This document shows, one piece after another, positions 45,959-54,958 of a stretch of DNA of 64,000 nt (positions within the stretch are counted from its first letter, which is position 1; each line of letters starts with the position of its first letter). The position numbers and the translations under genes are program-made. The notes under the pieces are model-generated. The model saw only the letters and a program-made list of their open reading frames with translations. It did not search any database and had not been told where the DNA came from. The DNA lies in assembly GCA_947500575.1 (NCBI GenBank), contig CANMSI010000006.1, positions 62,001 to 126,000 of the forward strand, written 5' to 3'. Origin of the DNA: an uncultured Flavobacteriaceae bacterium. Lineage in GTDB: Bacteria; Bacteroidota; Bacteroidia; Flavobacteriales; Flavobacteriaceae.

Positions 45959-47215
45959 ATGGCGTATTTATTTACTTCAGAATCTGTTAGCGAAGGACAT
46001 CCAGATAAAATTGCAGATCAGATTAGTGATGCATTACTAGATCATTTTTTGGCCTTTGATCCCGAAAGCAAAGTAGCATGTGAAACCTTGGTAACCACAG
46101 GGCAGGTGGTATTGGCAGGGGAAGTAAAGAGCGCTACTTATTTAGATGTGCAGGGTATTGCCAGAGATGTGATTAATAAAATTGGATATACTAAGGGTGC
46201 CTACCAATTTAGTGGAGATTCCTGTGGAGTAATTTCTTTAATTCACGAGCAATCGCAAGATATTAATCAAGGGGTAGATAGAGGTGCAAAAGAAGAGCAG
46301 GGTGCTGGTGACCAAGGAATGATGTTTGGTTATGCCACTAAAGAAACGGCTAATTATATGCCATTGGCTTTAGACATTTCTCATAAAATTTTACAGGTAT
46401 TAGCGGATCTTAGGAAAGATGGCACCGAAATTTCTTATTTGAGACCAGACGCTAAGGCGCAGGTAACCATTGAGTATTCTAATGCCAACATACCGCGAAG
46501 AATAGATACGATCGTAATTTCTACCCAGCACGACCCTTTTGAAGCGGATGATAGCGTGATGCTGACAACAATTAAAGAAGATCTTATTGGAATCTTAATG
46601 CCGAAGGTAATTGCTCAATTCCCCGAAAATGTTCAGGCTTTGTTCGATGCAAATATTACCTACCATATTAACCCAACAGGAAAATTTGTTATTGGAGGCC
46701 CGCATGGCGATACAGGGCTCACGGGAAGAAAAATTATAGTAGATACTTACGGCGGAAAAGGAGCGCATGGAGGAGGTGCTTTTAGTGGAAAAGACCCTAG
46801 TAAGGTAGACCGAAGTGCAGCTTATGCCGCAAGGCACGCTGCTAAGAATTTGGTAGCGGCAGGGGTTGCAGATGAGATTTTGGTGCAGGTAAGTTACGCG
46901 ATTGGTGTTGTAGAACCTACTTCTATTTTTGTAGACACTTATGGGACTTCAAAACTGAATTTGAGCGATGGGGAAATTGCTCAAAAAGTAAGTGCATTAT
47001 TTGATATGCGTCCTTTTGCCATCGAAGAACGATTAAAACTTCGAAATCCTATTTATTTAGAGTCTGCTGCTTACGGACATATGGGAAAAGAGCCAAAGAT
47101 GGTAACCAAAGTTTTTGAATCCCCATACAATGGAAAGGTAGAAATGGAAGTAGAATTATTTACTTGGGAAAAGTTAGATGCTGTAGCTGAAGTTAAAGCT
47201 GCGTTTGGGATTTAG
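45959..47215 (+). CDS. metK: S-adenosylmethionine synthetase
   Basis: 418 residues, a typical length. Makes SAM from methionine and ATP. Motifs: [35 protein letters not shown], and [22 protein letters not shown] with the phosphate-binding loop. It is transcribed from its own promoter through a SAM-II-like leader, and a SAM-I riboswitch precedes the next gene, so the production and use of methionine are controlled by the same metabolite. Confidence 0.98.
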   Translation: MAYLFTSESVSEGHPDKIADQISDALLDHFLAFDPESKVACETLVTTGQVVLAGEVKSATYLDVQGIARDVINKIGYTKGAYQFSGDSCGVISLIHEQSQDINQGVDRGAKEEQGAGDQGMMFGYATKETANYMPLALDISHKILQVLADLRKDGTEISYLRPDAKAQVTIEYSNANIPRRIDTIVISTQHDPFEADDSVMLTTIKEDLIGILMPKVIAQFPENVQALFDANITYHINPTGKFVIGGPHGDTGLTGRKIIVDTYGGKGAHGGGAFSGKDPSKVDRSAAYAARHAAKNLVAAGVADEILVQVSYAIGVVEPTSIFVDTYGTSKLNLSDGEIAQKVSALFDMRPFAIEERLKLRNPIYLESAAYGHMGKEPKMVTKVFESPYNGKVEMEVELFTWEKLDAVAEVKAAFGI

Positions 47216-47365
47216 TTTTTTAGTCATTAACGAGGAACGTAATGCCGAAGTAATCTCTTGAATTCTTATTTTGATCATAAGATTGAGTTATCTTTTTAAA
47301 AGATTCGCAATGACCCTAAACATAAATTTCTTTTAAAAAATTAGGAAATTAAAATTTTCCGGCCT

Positions 47366-47373
47366 TATATTTG
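47366..47373 (+). promoter_or_regulatory. -7 element of the metY leader
   Basis: TATATTTG matches TAnnTTTG and lies 29 bases before the SAM-I aptamer. No good -33 box is visible. Confidence 0.45.
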
Positions 47374-47401
47374 TCCTTCAAAGTTCAAACACATATTGAA
47401 T

Positions 47402-47509
47402 CGTTATCAAGAAAGGTGAAGGGAATAGACCCTATGAAGCCTTAGCAACCCTTTGTTCTATACAAAGAAGGTGCTACATTCTATCATGCAGATGCATGGC
47501 AGATAACAC
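47402..47509 (+). promoter_or_regulatory. SAM-I (S-box) riboswitch upstream of metY
   Basis: The S-box consensus is clear: P1 GTTATC (47403-47408) closes with GATAAC (47502-47507), and AAGAAAGGTGAAGGGAATAG, CCTTAGCAACC and GGTGCTACATTCT follow in order. It fills the middle of the 408-bp gap 47216-47623; beyond it lies a hairpin (ACCAATT with AATTGGT, 47514-47530) without a strong T run, possibly part of the expression platform. It should switch off metY and the genes behind it at high SAM. Confidence 0.93.
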
Positions 47510-47623
47510 AGAAACCAATTTCTAATTGGTATGTTTCTCCTTCTTATAACTTTTTGATTTTGCTGCTAGCCATGAAATGGAGCAGTTCGTGTTTTTATAT
47601 TATTAATTTAAAAAAACGAAGTC

Positions 47624-48916
47624 ATGAGTGATCAAAAATTTTCAACAAATGCCCTTCACGCCGGTCACGATACCAAGGCAACGGCAGGGACAAGAGCAGT
47701 ACCTATTTATCAAAGCACGGCCTATGTATTCAATGATACGGACCATGCTGCGAATGTATTTTCCTTGGCAGAACCTGGTTTTATTTATACCAGATTGAAC
47801 AATCCTACCAATGATATTTTGGAACAGCGTTTAGCCGCACTAGAGGGAGGTATTGCAAGTGTGGTAACTGCTTCTGGTACAGCCGCTATTTCTACCGCCT
47901 TATTGGTCTTATTAAAATCTGGAGATCATATCGTAGCTTCCAATAGTCTGTATGGAGGCACTTATAATTTATTAAGTGTAACCTTACCTCGTTTCGGAAT
48001 CACAACCACTTTTGTAGACCCTTCGGATCCTACTAATTTTGGAAGGGCAGTTCAAGAAAATACCAGAGCAGTATTTGTAGAATCTCTAGGGAATCCTAAG
48101 CTAGACGTTTTGGACTTAAAGGCAATTGCTTCGGAAGCAAAAAGTGCAAAAGTGCCTTTTATTGTAGATAATACGGTAGCTACTCCGGCTCTTTTAAATC
48201 CTATAGCGCATGGAGCAAATATTGTGATTCATTCGCTTACCAAATATATTAATGGAAATGGTACGGCTCTAGGAGGGGCAATTATTGATGCTGGTACTTT
48301 TGATTATAGTAATGGGAAGTTTCCAGAGTTTACAGAACCATCTGCAGGATATCACGGATTGGTCTATCATGAGGCATTAGGCCCTGCTGCTTTTATTGCC
48401 AAGGTGCGCATAGAAGGTTTAAGAGACCATGGCGCTGCTTTAAGTCCCTTCAATGCTTTTCAGATCATTCAGGGACTAGAAACATTGGAAGTGCGTATTA
48501 AAAAGCATAGCGAAAATGCCTTGGCTTTGGCACAATGGTTAGAGGGAAGAGATGAGGTAGCTTGGGTAAATTATCCAGGCTTAGCAAGCAGTAAATTTAA
48601 AGCTCAAGCGGATGCCTACTTACCTAAAGGACAAAGCGGTATAGTCACTTTTGGAGTAAAAGGTGGATTTGAATCTGCAAAAAAGGTAACGGATGCAACC
48701 AAAGTGTTTTCTCTGTTAGCCAATATTGGTGATACCAAATCCCTGATTATTCATCCTGCTAGCACAACGCATCAACAATTGGATGAAGCCGCCCAAGTAG
48801 CTACAGGAGTAAGCCAAGATTTAATTCGACTATCTGTAGGCTTGGAAAACATAATAGATTTAACGGCAGACTTAGAACAGGCATTTACTAGTATTGATGC
48901 TGCTATTTTATCTTAA
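47624..48916 (+). CDS. metY: O-acetylhomoserine sulfhydrylase
   Basis: 430 residues, the length of MetY-type enzymes (longer than MetB/MetZ). PLP lysine in VIHSLTKYINGNGTALGG; other family signatures are PIYQSTAYVFNDTDHAANVF, YTRLNNPTNDILEQRLAALEGG and HPASTTHQQLDEA. It converts O-acetylhomoserine and sulfide to homocysteine, and may also act on O-acetylserine. It is preceded by a SAM-I riboswitch and followed by the metX fusion that makes its substrate. Confidence 0.95.
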   Translation: MSDQKFSTNALHAGHDTKATAGTRAVPIYQSTAYVFNDTDHAANVFSLAEPGFIYTRLNNPTNDILEQRLAALEGGIASVVTASGTAAISTALLVLLKSGDHIVASNSLYGGTYNLLSVTLPRFGITTTFVDPSDPTNFGRAVQENTRAVFVESLGNPKLDVLDLKAIASEAKSAKVPFIVDNTVATPALLNPIAHGANIVIHSLTKYINGNGTALGGAIIDAGTFDYSNGKFPEFTEPSAGYHGLVYHEALGPAAFIAKVRIEGLRDHGAALSPFNAFQIIQGLETLEVRIKKHSENALALAQWLEGRDEVAWVNYPGLASSKFKAQADAYLPKGQSGIVTFGVKGGFESAKKVTDATKVFSLLANIGDTKSLIIHPASTTHQQLDEAAQVATGVSQDLIRLSVGLENIIDLTADLEQAFTSIDAAILS

Positions 48917-48932
48917 TGAATTATAGAATAGG

Positions 48933-48965
48933 GGAGTGTCACTTTATTGCAAATAAGTGACCTCC
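48933..48965 (+). other. Long mRNA hairpin between metY and the metX fusion gene
   Basis: GGAG-GTCACTT-ATT pairs with AAT-AAGTGAC-CTCC (14 pairs, two single-base bulges, 3-nt loop). No T run follows, so it is not a standard terminator; it may protect the upstream mRNA end or affect translation of the next gene, whose ATG is 20 bases on. Confidence 0.55.
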
Positions 48966-48984
48966 TTATAATGCAACATATCCT

Positions 48985-51900
48985 ATGCTAGAGCATCTTA
49001 AAATCACTAATTATACCACACATGGTGGCAGTACTCAAGACATTTCGTTGTCGTATCAAATTTTTGGTCCGCCTTTACATACGGCTCCAATCGTTTTGGT
49101 GAATCATGCGCTTACGGGTAATTCGGAAGTCGCAGGAAAAACTGGCTGGTGGTCTGCCTTAATAGGAAATGGAAAGTGTATAGATACTAGAAAGTACACC
49201 GTATTGGCATTTAATATTCCGGGCAATGGGTATGATAGTTTTGTCATAGATAATTACAAAGATTTTGTAGCCAAAGATATTGCCCAATTATTTTTAGAAG
49301 GGTTGAGATTACTAAAAATTACGAAGCTCTATGCGATGATTGGGGGGTCTTTGGGCGGAGGTATTGCTTGGGAAATGGCGGCATTAGACACTAATTTAGC
49401 AGAGCACCTAATTCCTGTTGCTTCGGACTGGAAATCTACAGATTGGCTAATTGCTAATTGCCAGATACAAGAACAATTTTTGACTAATTCTAAACAACCA
49501 GTGCATGATGCAAGAATGCATGCTATGTTATGTTATAGAACACCAGAATCTTTTAAAGAACGATTTCATCGCAGTACGAACGATTCGTTGCAGGTTTTCA
49601 ATGTAGAGAGCTGGTTGTTACATCATGGCGAAAAATTACAAGAAAGATTTCAATTGTCGGCTTATAAATTGATGAATCAGTTGTTAAAAACTATTGATGT
49701 CACCAGAGATGGTGAAGAAGGCTTTATAGCCTTGCAACAGAGCACTACCAATATTCATATCATTGGGGTAGATTCTGATTTGTTTTTTACTGCCAAAGAG
49801 AATAAAGAGACTTTTAAACGTTTGGCCCAAGCTAATAGCAATGTCACCTATGGTGAAATAGAATCATTACATGGTCATGATGCTTTTTTAATAGAGTTTG
49901 AGCAATTGGAAGAGTTGCTCAAAAATGTGTTTCCAAAAAATGGAAAAACGAATAAAATTAAGGTACTAAAATTTGGAGGGAAATCACTTTCCAATGGAGA
50001 AGGGCTTGGGCGCGTTCTACAGATAGTAGAAACGAAAATAGCACAAAAAGAAAATATTGCTTTGGTATTGTCTGCTAGGGAAAAAGCAACTAACCAGTTA
50101 GAAAGTATACTGAAGAAAGCAGCAAAAGGGAAGCCATATGTGAAAGACTTTGAGGCATTTGAGAAATATCAAAAGCATAGCTTTAAAAATATTAACCTTT
50201 CTAGCGAATTTGCTGAGCTGGCAAAGTTGTTCGAAGGAGTTGCTTTACTAGGAGATTATAGCGCTAAAATAAAGGATCAAGTATTGGCATATGGGGAGGT
50301 GATTTCGGCAAAACTGCTTACTAAGCTTTTAATTGGTAAGGGCATCAAAGCACATTTAATTGATACCAGAGATTTTATTAAAACAGATACCTCTTTCGGA
50401 AACGCCAAAGTGTTGGAGACACTTTCTAAAGATTATATTTTAAAGGAGTTCTCTAAATTAGAAGGAGACTGTGTTCCTGTGATTACAGGGTTTATTGCTT
50501 CTAATGAAGCAGGCGAGACTACTACTTTAGGTAGAAATGGAAGTAATTATACTGCTGCATTGTTAGCGAATTTTTTAAATGCGGAGGAATTGCAGAACTA
50601 TACCCATGTGGATGGTATTTTTACGGCAAATCCCGATTTTGTTCCAGATGCGCAACGAATTGCAAATCTCTCGTACTCTGAAGCCAATGAATTAGCAAAC
50701 TTTGGAGCTACTATATTGCACGCAAAAACCATCATTCCTTTAATTGAAAAGAACATTCCACTTCGTATTTTAAATACATTCAATAACGACAACGCGGGTA
50801 CGCTTATTAGTGCTAAGAGCAGTAAAGATGGGATAAAATCTTTATCTGTTAGTGACGATGTGACCTTGGTAAATCTAGAGGGACGAGGTTTACTTGGAAA
50901 AGTAGGAGTAGATGCCAGGATTTTTAAATCTTTAGGTGAAAATGACATTAGCGTAAGCATCATTTCTCAAGGTTCTTCGGAAAGGGGAATAGGTCTTGTG
51001 GTGGCATCTGAAAAAGCATCTAAAGCGAAAAAAGCCTTGGAAAAGGAGTTTAAGCACGATTTCCAATCCAAAGATATCAATAGAATTACGGTCATTGAAG
51101 ATGTTTCTGTGATTTCCATTGTAGGGCAAGACTTGAGTACCTTTCATAAACCCTATAATGCACTTATTAAAAACCAAGTAGTTCCTTTGCTATTGAACAA
51201 TACAGTTTCTGGGAGAAATGTAAGTTTAGTGGTAAAAAAATCAATTTTAAACAAGGCCCTTAATGTGGTTCATGGGCAAATTTTTGGAATCAATAAAAAA
51301 GTAAACCTTGCTATTTTTGGACATGGAAATGTTGGGGGAACACTAGTAGATCAAATTTTAAAATCGGCCAAGAAAATAGAAGAAAGAAAAAATATTCAAC
51401 TCAATATTTTTGCGCTGGCAAATTCTAAAAACCTGTTGCTGAATAAAAATGGAGCTCCAAAGAATTGGAAATCGGCTATTCACAAGAAAGGGATACCGTA
51501 TTCCATTAAGCGAGTGTTAGCTTTTGCCAAAGAACATCATTTAGAGAATTTAATAGCTATAGATAATACCGCCAGCGAAGATTTTGTAGCAAACTATTTT
51601 GAGTTCGTGGAAAATGGATTCGATTTAGTATCCTCTAATAAGATTGCCAATACTTTAGGTTTTGATTATTATCAAATTTTGAGAGAAGAACTTCTAAAAA
51701 ATCAGAAGAAGTACCTCTATGAAACCAATGTAGGTGCTGGTCTACCTTTGATAGATACTATTAAATTGTTGCACCTATCTGGCGAAAATATAACACGGAT
51801 CAAAGGAGTGTTTTCTGGTTCTTTAAGTTATATTTTTAATACGTTTTCAGAAGTAAACGCCCCCTTTTCTTTTATTTTAAAGGAGGCCATGAAAAAAGGA

Positions 51901-52371
51901 TATACAGAACCAGATCCAAGAGAAGATTTATCTGGGAACGATGTGGGAAGAAAATTATTGATTTTGGCTAGAGAGTTAGACTTGCGAAATGAATTTTCGG
52001 ATATTAAAATACAAAACCTTATTCCAAGCGTATTACAAGAAGGAAATGTGGATGAATTTTTACGGCATTTAGAAATTTTGGACGATACTTTTAATGAGAT
52101 TAAAAAAATACAAAAACCAGGACATGTGCTAAGGTATGTTGGCGAATTATCTGGAGATTTACAAAAAGAAAAAGGAGTTTTAGAAGTAAAGCTCATATCG
52201 GTGCCAAAAGAAAGTACTTTAGGGCAGGTGAAGGGGTCGGACTCTATCATTGAGATTTATACCGAATCTTATGGAAAAAATCCATTGGTGATTCAAGGAG
52301 CAGGAGCTGGGGCCGCTGTAACCGCTAGAGGTGTTTTCGGAGATATTTTAAGAATCGCAGAACAAAGCTAA
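48985..52371 (+). CDS. Trifunctional fusion: homoserine O-acetyltransferase, aspartokinase, homoserine dehydrogenase
   Basis: 1128 residues in three parts. Residues 1-322: an alpha/beta-hydrolase MetX-type acetyltransferase with nucleophile Ser122 (IGGSLGGGIA), Asp263 or Asp265 in GVDSDLF and His298 in SLHGHDAF. Residues 325-765: aspartokinase (LKFGGKSLSNGEGLG, TTTLGRNGSNYTAALLANF) with ACT domains (GRGLLGKVGVDARIF). Residues 771-1128: homoserine dehydrogenase (NLAIFGHGNVGGTL; GYTEPDPREDLSGNDVGRK). Thus one protein makes homoserine and activates it for MetY/MetZ. KFGGKS replaces the usual KFGGTS. Its place behind a SAM-I riboswitch suggests a methionine-dedicated isozyme. Confidence 0.93.
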   Translation: MLEHLKITNYTTHGGSTQDISLSYQIFGPPLHTAPIVLVNHALTGNSEVAGKTGWWSALIGNGKCIDTRKYTVLAFNIPGNGYDSFVIDNYKDFVAKDIAQLFLEGLRLLKITKLYAMIGGSLGGGIAWEMAALDTNLAEHLIPVASDWKSTDWLIANCQIQEQFLTNSKQPVHDARMHAMLCYRTPESFKERFHRSTNDSLQVFNVESWLLHHGEKLQERFQLSAYKLMNQLLKTIDVTRDGEEGFIALQQSTTNIHIIGVDSDLFFTAKENKETFKRLAQANSNVTYGEIESLHGHDAFLIEFEQLEELLKNVFPKNGKTNKIKVLKFGGKSLSNGEGLGRVLQIVETKIAQKENIALVLSAREKATNQLESILKKAAKGKPYVKDFEAFEKYQKHSFKNINLSSEFAELAKLFEGVALLGDYSAKIKDQVLAYGEVISAKLLTKLLIGKGIKAHLIDTRDFIKTDTSFGNAKVLETLSKDYILKEFSKLEGDCVPVITGFIASNEAGETTTLGRNGSNYTAALLANFLNAEELQNYTHVDGIFTANPDFVPDAQRIANLSYSEANELANFGATILHAKTIIPLIEKNIPLRILNTFNNDNAGTLISAKSSKDGIKSLSVSDDVTLVNLEGRGLLGKVGVDARIFKSLGENDISVSIISQGSSERGIGLVVASEKASKAKKALEKEFKHDFQSKDINRITVIEDVSVISIVGQDLSTFHKPYNALIKNQVVPLLLNNTVSGRNVSLVVKKSILNKALNVVHGQIFGINKKVNLAIFGHGNVGGTLVDQILKSAKKIEERKNIQLNIFALANSKNLLLNKNGAPKNWKSAIHKKGIPYSIKRVLAFAKEHHLENLIAIDNTASEDFVANYFEFVENGFDLVSSNKIANTLGFDYYQILREELLKNQKKYLYETNVGAGLPLIDTIKLLHLSGENITRIKGVFSGSLSYIFNTFSEVNAPFSFILKEAMKKGYTEPDPREDLSGNDVGRKLLILARELDLRNEFSDIKIQNLIPSVLQEGNVDEFLRHLEILDDTFNEIKKIQKPGHVLRYVGELSGDLQKEKGVLEVKLISVPKESTLGQVKGSDSIIEIYTESYGKNPLVIQGAGAGAAVTARGVFGDILRIAEQS

Positions 52372-52378
52372 TAATAGA

Positions 52379-53557
52379 ATGAAACAACCTAAGAACAAAT
52401 TTGAAACTGAGGCCATACGCACGCAGATGGAACGCACAAAATTTTTAGAGCATTCTAGTCCAATGTACCTCACTTCAAGTTTCGTATTTGAAGATGCAGA
52501 AGATATGAGGGCATCCTTTGCAGAAGAAAAAGATAGAAATATCTATTCTAGGTACTCCAACCCCAATTCTTCAGAGTTTATAGAGAAAGTCTGTAAAATG
52601 GAAGGGGCAGAAGCTGGTTTTGCCTTTGCTTCTGGAATGGCTGCTGTATTCTCTACTTTTGCAGCCTTATTGGATAGTGGTGACCATATTATATCTGCAA
52701 GAAATATCTTTGGATCTACGCATACGCTTTTTACGCAGTTTCTTCCAAAATGGGGTATCAATACTAGTTATTTTGAGATAAAAAATTTGGAGAGTATAGA
52801 AGCAATGATTACGCCCAAAACCAAGGTGATCTATGCAGAATCGCCCACGAATCCTGGAGTAGATATTTTAGATTTACAAGTGCTAGGGAATATAGCAAAG
52901 AAGCATCAACTGCTTTTGGTGATCGATAATTGTTTTGCTTCTCCTTACTTACAGCAGCCTATTAAATACGGTGCAGATTTGGTGATTCATTCCGGAACAA
53001 AGCTTATGGATGGTCAAGGCAGAGTCCTCGCAGGTATTACAGTAGGGAGTGAGGAACTTATTGATAAAATTTACCGCTTTTCTAGAATTACAGGACCCGC
53101 CTTATCGCCTTTCAATGCTTGGGTATTATCCAAAAGTTTGGAAACATTGGCCCTAAGAGTAGATCGTCACTGTGAGAACGCTTTGAAATTAGCAGAATTT
53201 TTAGAAGCACATTCCAGCGTGAATTGGGTAAAGTATCCTTTTTTAAAATCGCATCCGCAATATAAGATTGCAAAAAAACAGATGAAAGCAGGTGGCTGTG
53301 TGGTCGCTTTTGAAATTCAGGGTGGACTTAAAGCTGGACAAAAGTTCTTTAATAGTATTCAATTACTATCCCTTTCCGCTAACTTAGGGGATGCTAAAAG
53401 TATTGTAACACACCCCGCTTCAACTACGCATAGCAAATTGTCTGTGGAAGATAGGATAGCCGTGGGAATTACGGATGGAACCGTGAGAGTATCGGTAGGG
53501 CTGGAACATATAGATGATATTATAAAGGATATATCTCAAGCACTTGCTGCCATTTAA
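52379..53557 (+). CDS. metZ: Trans-sulfuration PLP enzyme, MetZ/MetB-like
   Basis: 392 residues, shorter than metY and of the Cys/Met-metabolism PLP family. PLP lysine in VIHSGTKLMDGQGRVLAG; SRYSNPNSSEFIEKVCKMEGAE and HPASTTHSKLSVEDR are conserved. The GTKLMDGQGR context and length fit O-succinylhomoserine (or O-acetylhomoserine) sulfhydrylase MetZ better than cystathionine gamma-synthase, but the two cannot be separated from sequence alone. Starts 7 bases after the fusion gene, clearly in its operon. Confidence 0.88.
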   Translation: MKQPKNKFETEAIRTQMERTKFLEHSSPMYLTSSFVFEDAEDMRASFAEEKDRNIYSRYSNPNSSEFIEKVCKMEGAEAGFAFASGMAAVFSTFAALLDSGDHIISARNIFGSTHTLFTQFLPKWGINTSYFEIKNLESIEAMITPKTKVIYAESPTNPGVDILDLQVLGNIAKKHQLLLVIDNCFASPYLQQPIKYGADLVIHSGTKLMDGQGRVLAGITVGSEELIDKIYRFSRITGPALSPFNAWVLSKSLETLALRVDRHCENALKLAEFLEAHSSVNWVKYPFLKSHPQYKIAKKQMKAGGCVVAFEIQGGLKAGQKFFNSIQLLSLSANLGDAKSIVTHPASTTHSKLSVEDRIAVGITDGTVRVSVGLEHIDDIIKDISQALAAI

Positions 53558-53565
53558 AAGAACAA

Positions 53566-54027
53566 ATGAAAGTAGAAATTATTCCATTTGAGAGTAGATA
53601 CGCTAAAGATTTTGCGCAACTGAATATAGCATGGTTAGAAAAGTACTTCGCGGTAGAACCCCATGATTCTGAACTTATGGAACAATGCGAGGATACCATT
53701 ATAAAACCAGGAGGACATATTTTTTTTGCAAGAGTAGGCGACAAGATTGCAGGGACCTTTTCGCTGATCAAAATTGAGGAAGGTATCTATGAATTAGGTA
53801 AAATGGCAGTTTCTCCGAGCTTTCAAGGACTAAAAATTGGTCAGCAATTAATGCAACATTGTATCGATTTTTCTATAAGTAATGGCTGGAAAATGTTACA
53901 ATTGTATTCACATACCAGTTTGGAAAACGCCATTTATATTTATAAAAAGTTTGGCTTTGTAACCATTCCTATGGAAGAAATACCTCCTTACGATAGGAGT
54001 AATATAAAAATGGAGAGAAGACTATAG
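53566..54027 (+). CDS. GNAT-family N-acetyltransferase
   Basis: 153 residues. The acetyl-CoA-binding motif A is visible as LGKMAVSPSFQGLKIGQQLMQHC, and LYSHTSLENAIYIYKKFGF is typical of motif B. The substrate is unknown. It starts 8 bases after metZ and so is probably the last gene of the methionine operon; similar GNAT genes in such operons may acetylate amino-acid-like metabolites (inference). Confidence 0.9.
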   Translation: MKVEIIPFESRYAKDFAQLNIAWLEKYFAVEPHDSELMEQCEDTIIKPGGHIFFARVGDKIAGTFSLIKIEEGIYELGKMAVSPSFQGLKIGQQLMQHCIDFSISNGWKMLQLYSHTSLENAIYIYKKFGFVTIPMEEIPPYDRSNIKMERRL

Positions 54028-54039
54028 TCCATCCCTGTT

Positions 54040-54066
54040 TATAGGATTTGTTGATAATTTCCTATA
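54040..54066. promoter_or_regulatory. Inverted ATAGGA half-sites in the Rrf2-gene promoter
   Basis: TATAGGA (54040-54046), 13 bp, TCCTATA (54060-54066), just before the Rrf2-type start codon at 54075 and overlapping a -7-like TATATTCG (54063-54070). Suggests autoregulation. Confidence 0.5.
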
Positions 54067-54074
54067 TTCGTAAG

Positions 54075-54485
54075 ATGCTATCCAAAAAAACCAAATACGG
54101 GCTTAAGGCACTTACGTTTCTAGCGTTGCAAAAGGATAGAGAGCCTGTGCAAATTGCAGAAATCGCAAAGCAGGAAAATATCTCGCAAAAGTTTTTGGAG
54201 AGTATCTTACTTTCGCTCAGAAAAACTGGTTTTTTGGGATCTAAGAAGGGAAAAGGAGGGGGCTATTACCTAATAAAAGATCCTGAAGAAATCCAAATGA
54301 CCTCCGTAATCCGTGTGCTAGAGGGGCCCATAGCTTTGGTTCCCTGTGTGAGTCTTAATTTCTACGAAAAATGCGACGATTGCCCGGATGAACGCGTCTG
54401 CTCTGTTCATAAATTAATGCTACAAGTTAGGGACAGTGCTTTAGAGGTATACCGTTCCAATACCTTGGCAGATTTAATTTCTTAA
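54075..54485 (+). CDS. Rrf2-family transcriptional regulator
   Basis: 136 residues from ATG 54075, which gives the standard start MLSKKTKYGLKALTFLA; the TTG at 54048 falls within the promoter. Winged-helix domain with VQIAEIAKQENISQKFLESILL, then GGGYYLIKDP, and a C-terminal Cys cluster (PCVSL, KCDDC, RVC) that could hold an Fe-S cluster or sense thiols. Rrf2 proteins include IscR and the cysteine repressor CymR. Position before the sulfate-reduction operon and shared half-sites in both promoters indicate control of sulfur assimilation (inference). Confidence 0.93.
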   Translation: MLSKKTKYGLKALTFLALQKDREPVQIAEIAKQENISQKFLESILLSLRKTGFLGSKKGKGGGYYLIKDPEEIQMTSVIRVLEGPIALVPCVSLNFYEKCDDCPDERVCSVHKLMLQVRDSALEVYRSNTLADLIS

Positions 54486-54549
54486 TGTTCTTCATGCTTT
54501 ACTGAAAATATGATAATTGAAATCTAAAAATTCAATTAATCTACTAAAA

Positions 54550-54640
54550 CTATAGGATAAATGTAATATTTATGTTTTTTTAACGTCTTAGAATACAAAA
54601 TAATAGTATTTTTGATTATCCTATTAAATCTATGGGGTAA
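54550..54640. promoter_or_regulatory. Three ATAGGATAA-like half-sites upstream of the sulfate-reduction operon
   Basis: CTATAGGATAA (54550-54560), ATTATCCTATT (54615-54625, reverse copy) and CTATGGGGTAA (54630-54640). The last two form a dyad, CCTAT-N7-ATGGG, ending 18 bases before the DUF2061 start. They share the half-site with the Rrf2-gene promoter and the sulfite reductase leader, so an Rrf2 operator is likely. The 173-bp gap holds nothing else obvious; TATAGTTT (54647-54654) may be a weak -7 element. Confidence 0.5.
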
Positions 54641-54658
54641 TTAATTATAGTTTTAAGA

Positions 54659-54922
54659 ATGATTACAGACCAATTCATTTTAAATAAAAAGTCGACCAAT
54701 GCAAGCTATAAAACGGATAAAAAATCCGAGAAACCTGCAAGAAGCGTTGTAAAATCTATTAGCTGGCGCATAATAGGTACTTTGGATACAATTCTTATCT
54801 CCTGGTTTGTTACTGGGACACTAGCGGTGGCATTTTCTATAGGTATTGTAGAACTTTTTTCTAAAATGATTTTGTATTTTTTTCACGAACGTATTTGGAA
54901 TAATATTAGTTGGGGGAAATAA
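54659..54922 (+). CDS. DUF2061 membrane protein
   Basis: 87 residues. The domain runs from SVVKSISWRIIGTLDTILISW to the C-terminal KMILYFFHERIWNNI, with two hydrophobic segments. DUF2061 proteins frequently head sulfate-assimilation operons in Bacteroidetes and Proteobacteria, and a transport or sulfite-related role has been suggested but not shown. It starts the cys operon here, with the putative Rrf2 sites immediately upstream; cysH starts 36 bases after it. Confidence 0.9.
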   Translation: MITDQFILNKKSTNASYKTDKKSEKPARSVVKSISWRIIGTLDTILISWFVTGTLAVAFSIGIVELFSKMILYFFHERIWNNISWGK

Positions 54923-54958
54923 ATGCGGCAATTATTTCAATGGATATAAAATGACCAT

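Noticed and set aside
49510-49530. Further ATGCATGC-like match
   Set aside because: Lies within the coding sequence of the metX fusion and lacks the full palindromic core.
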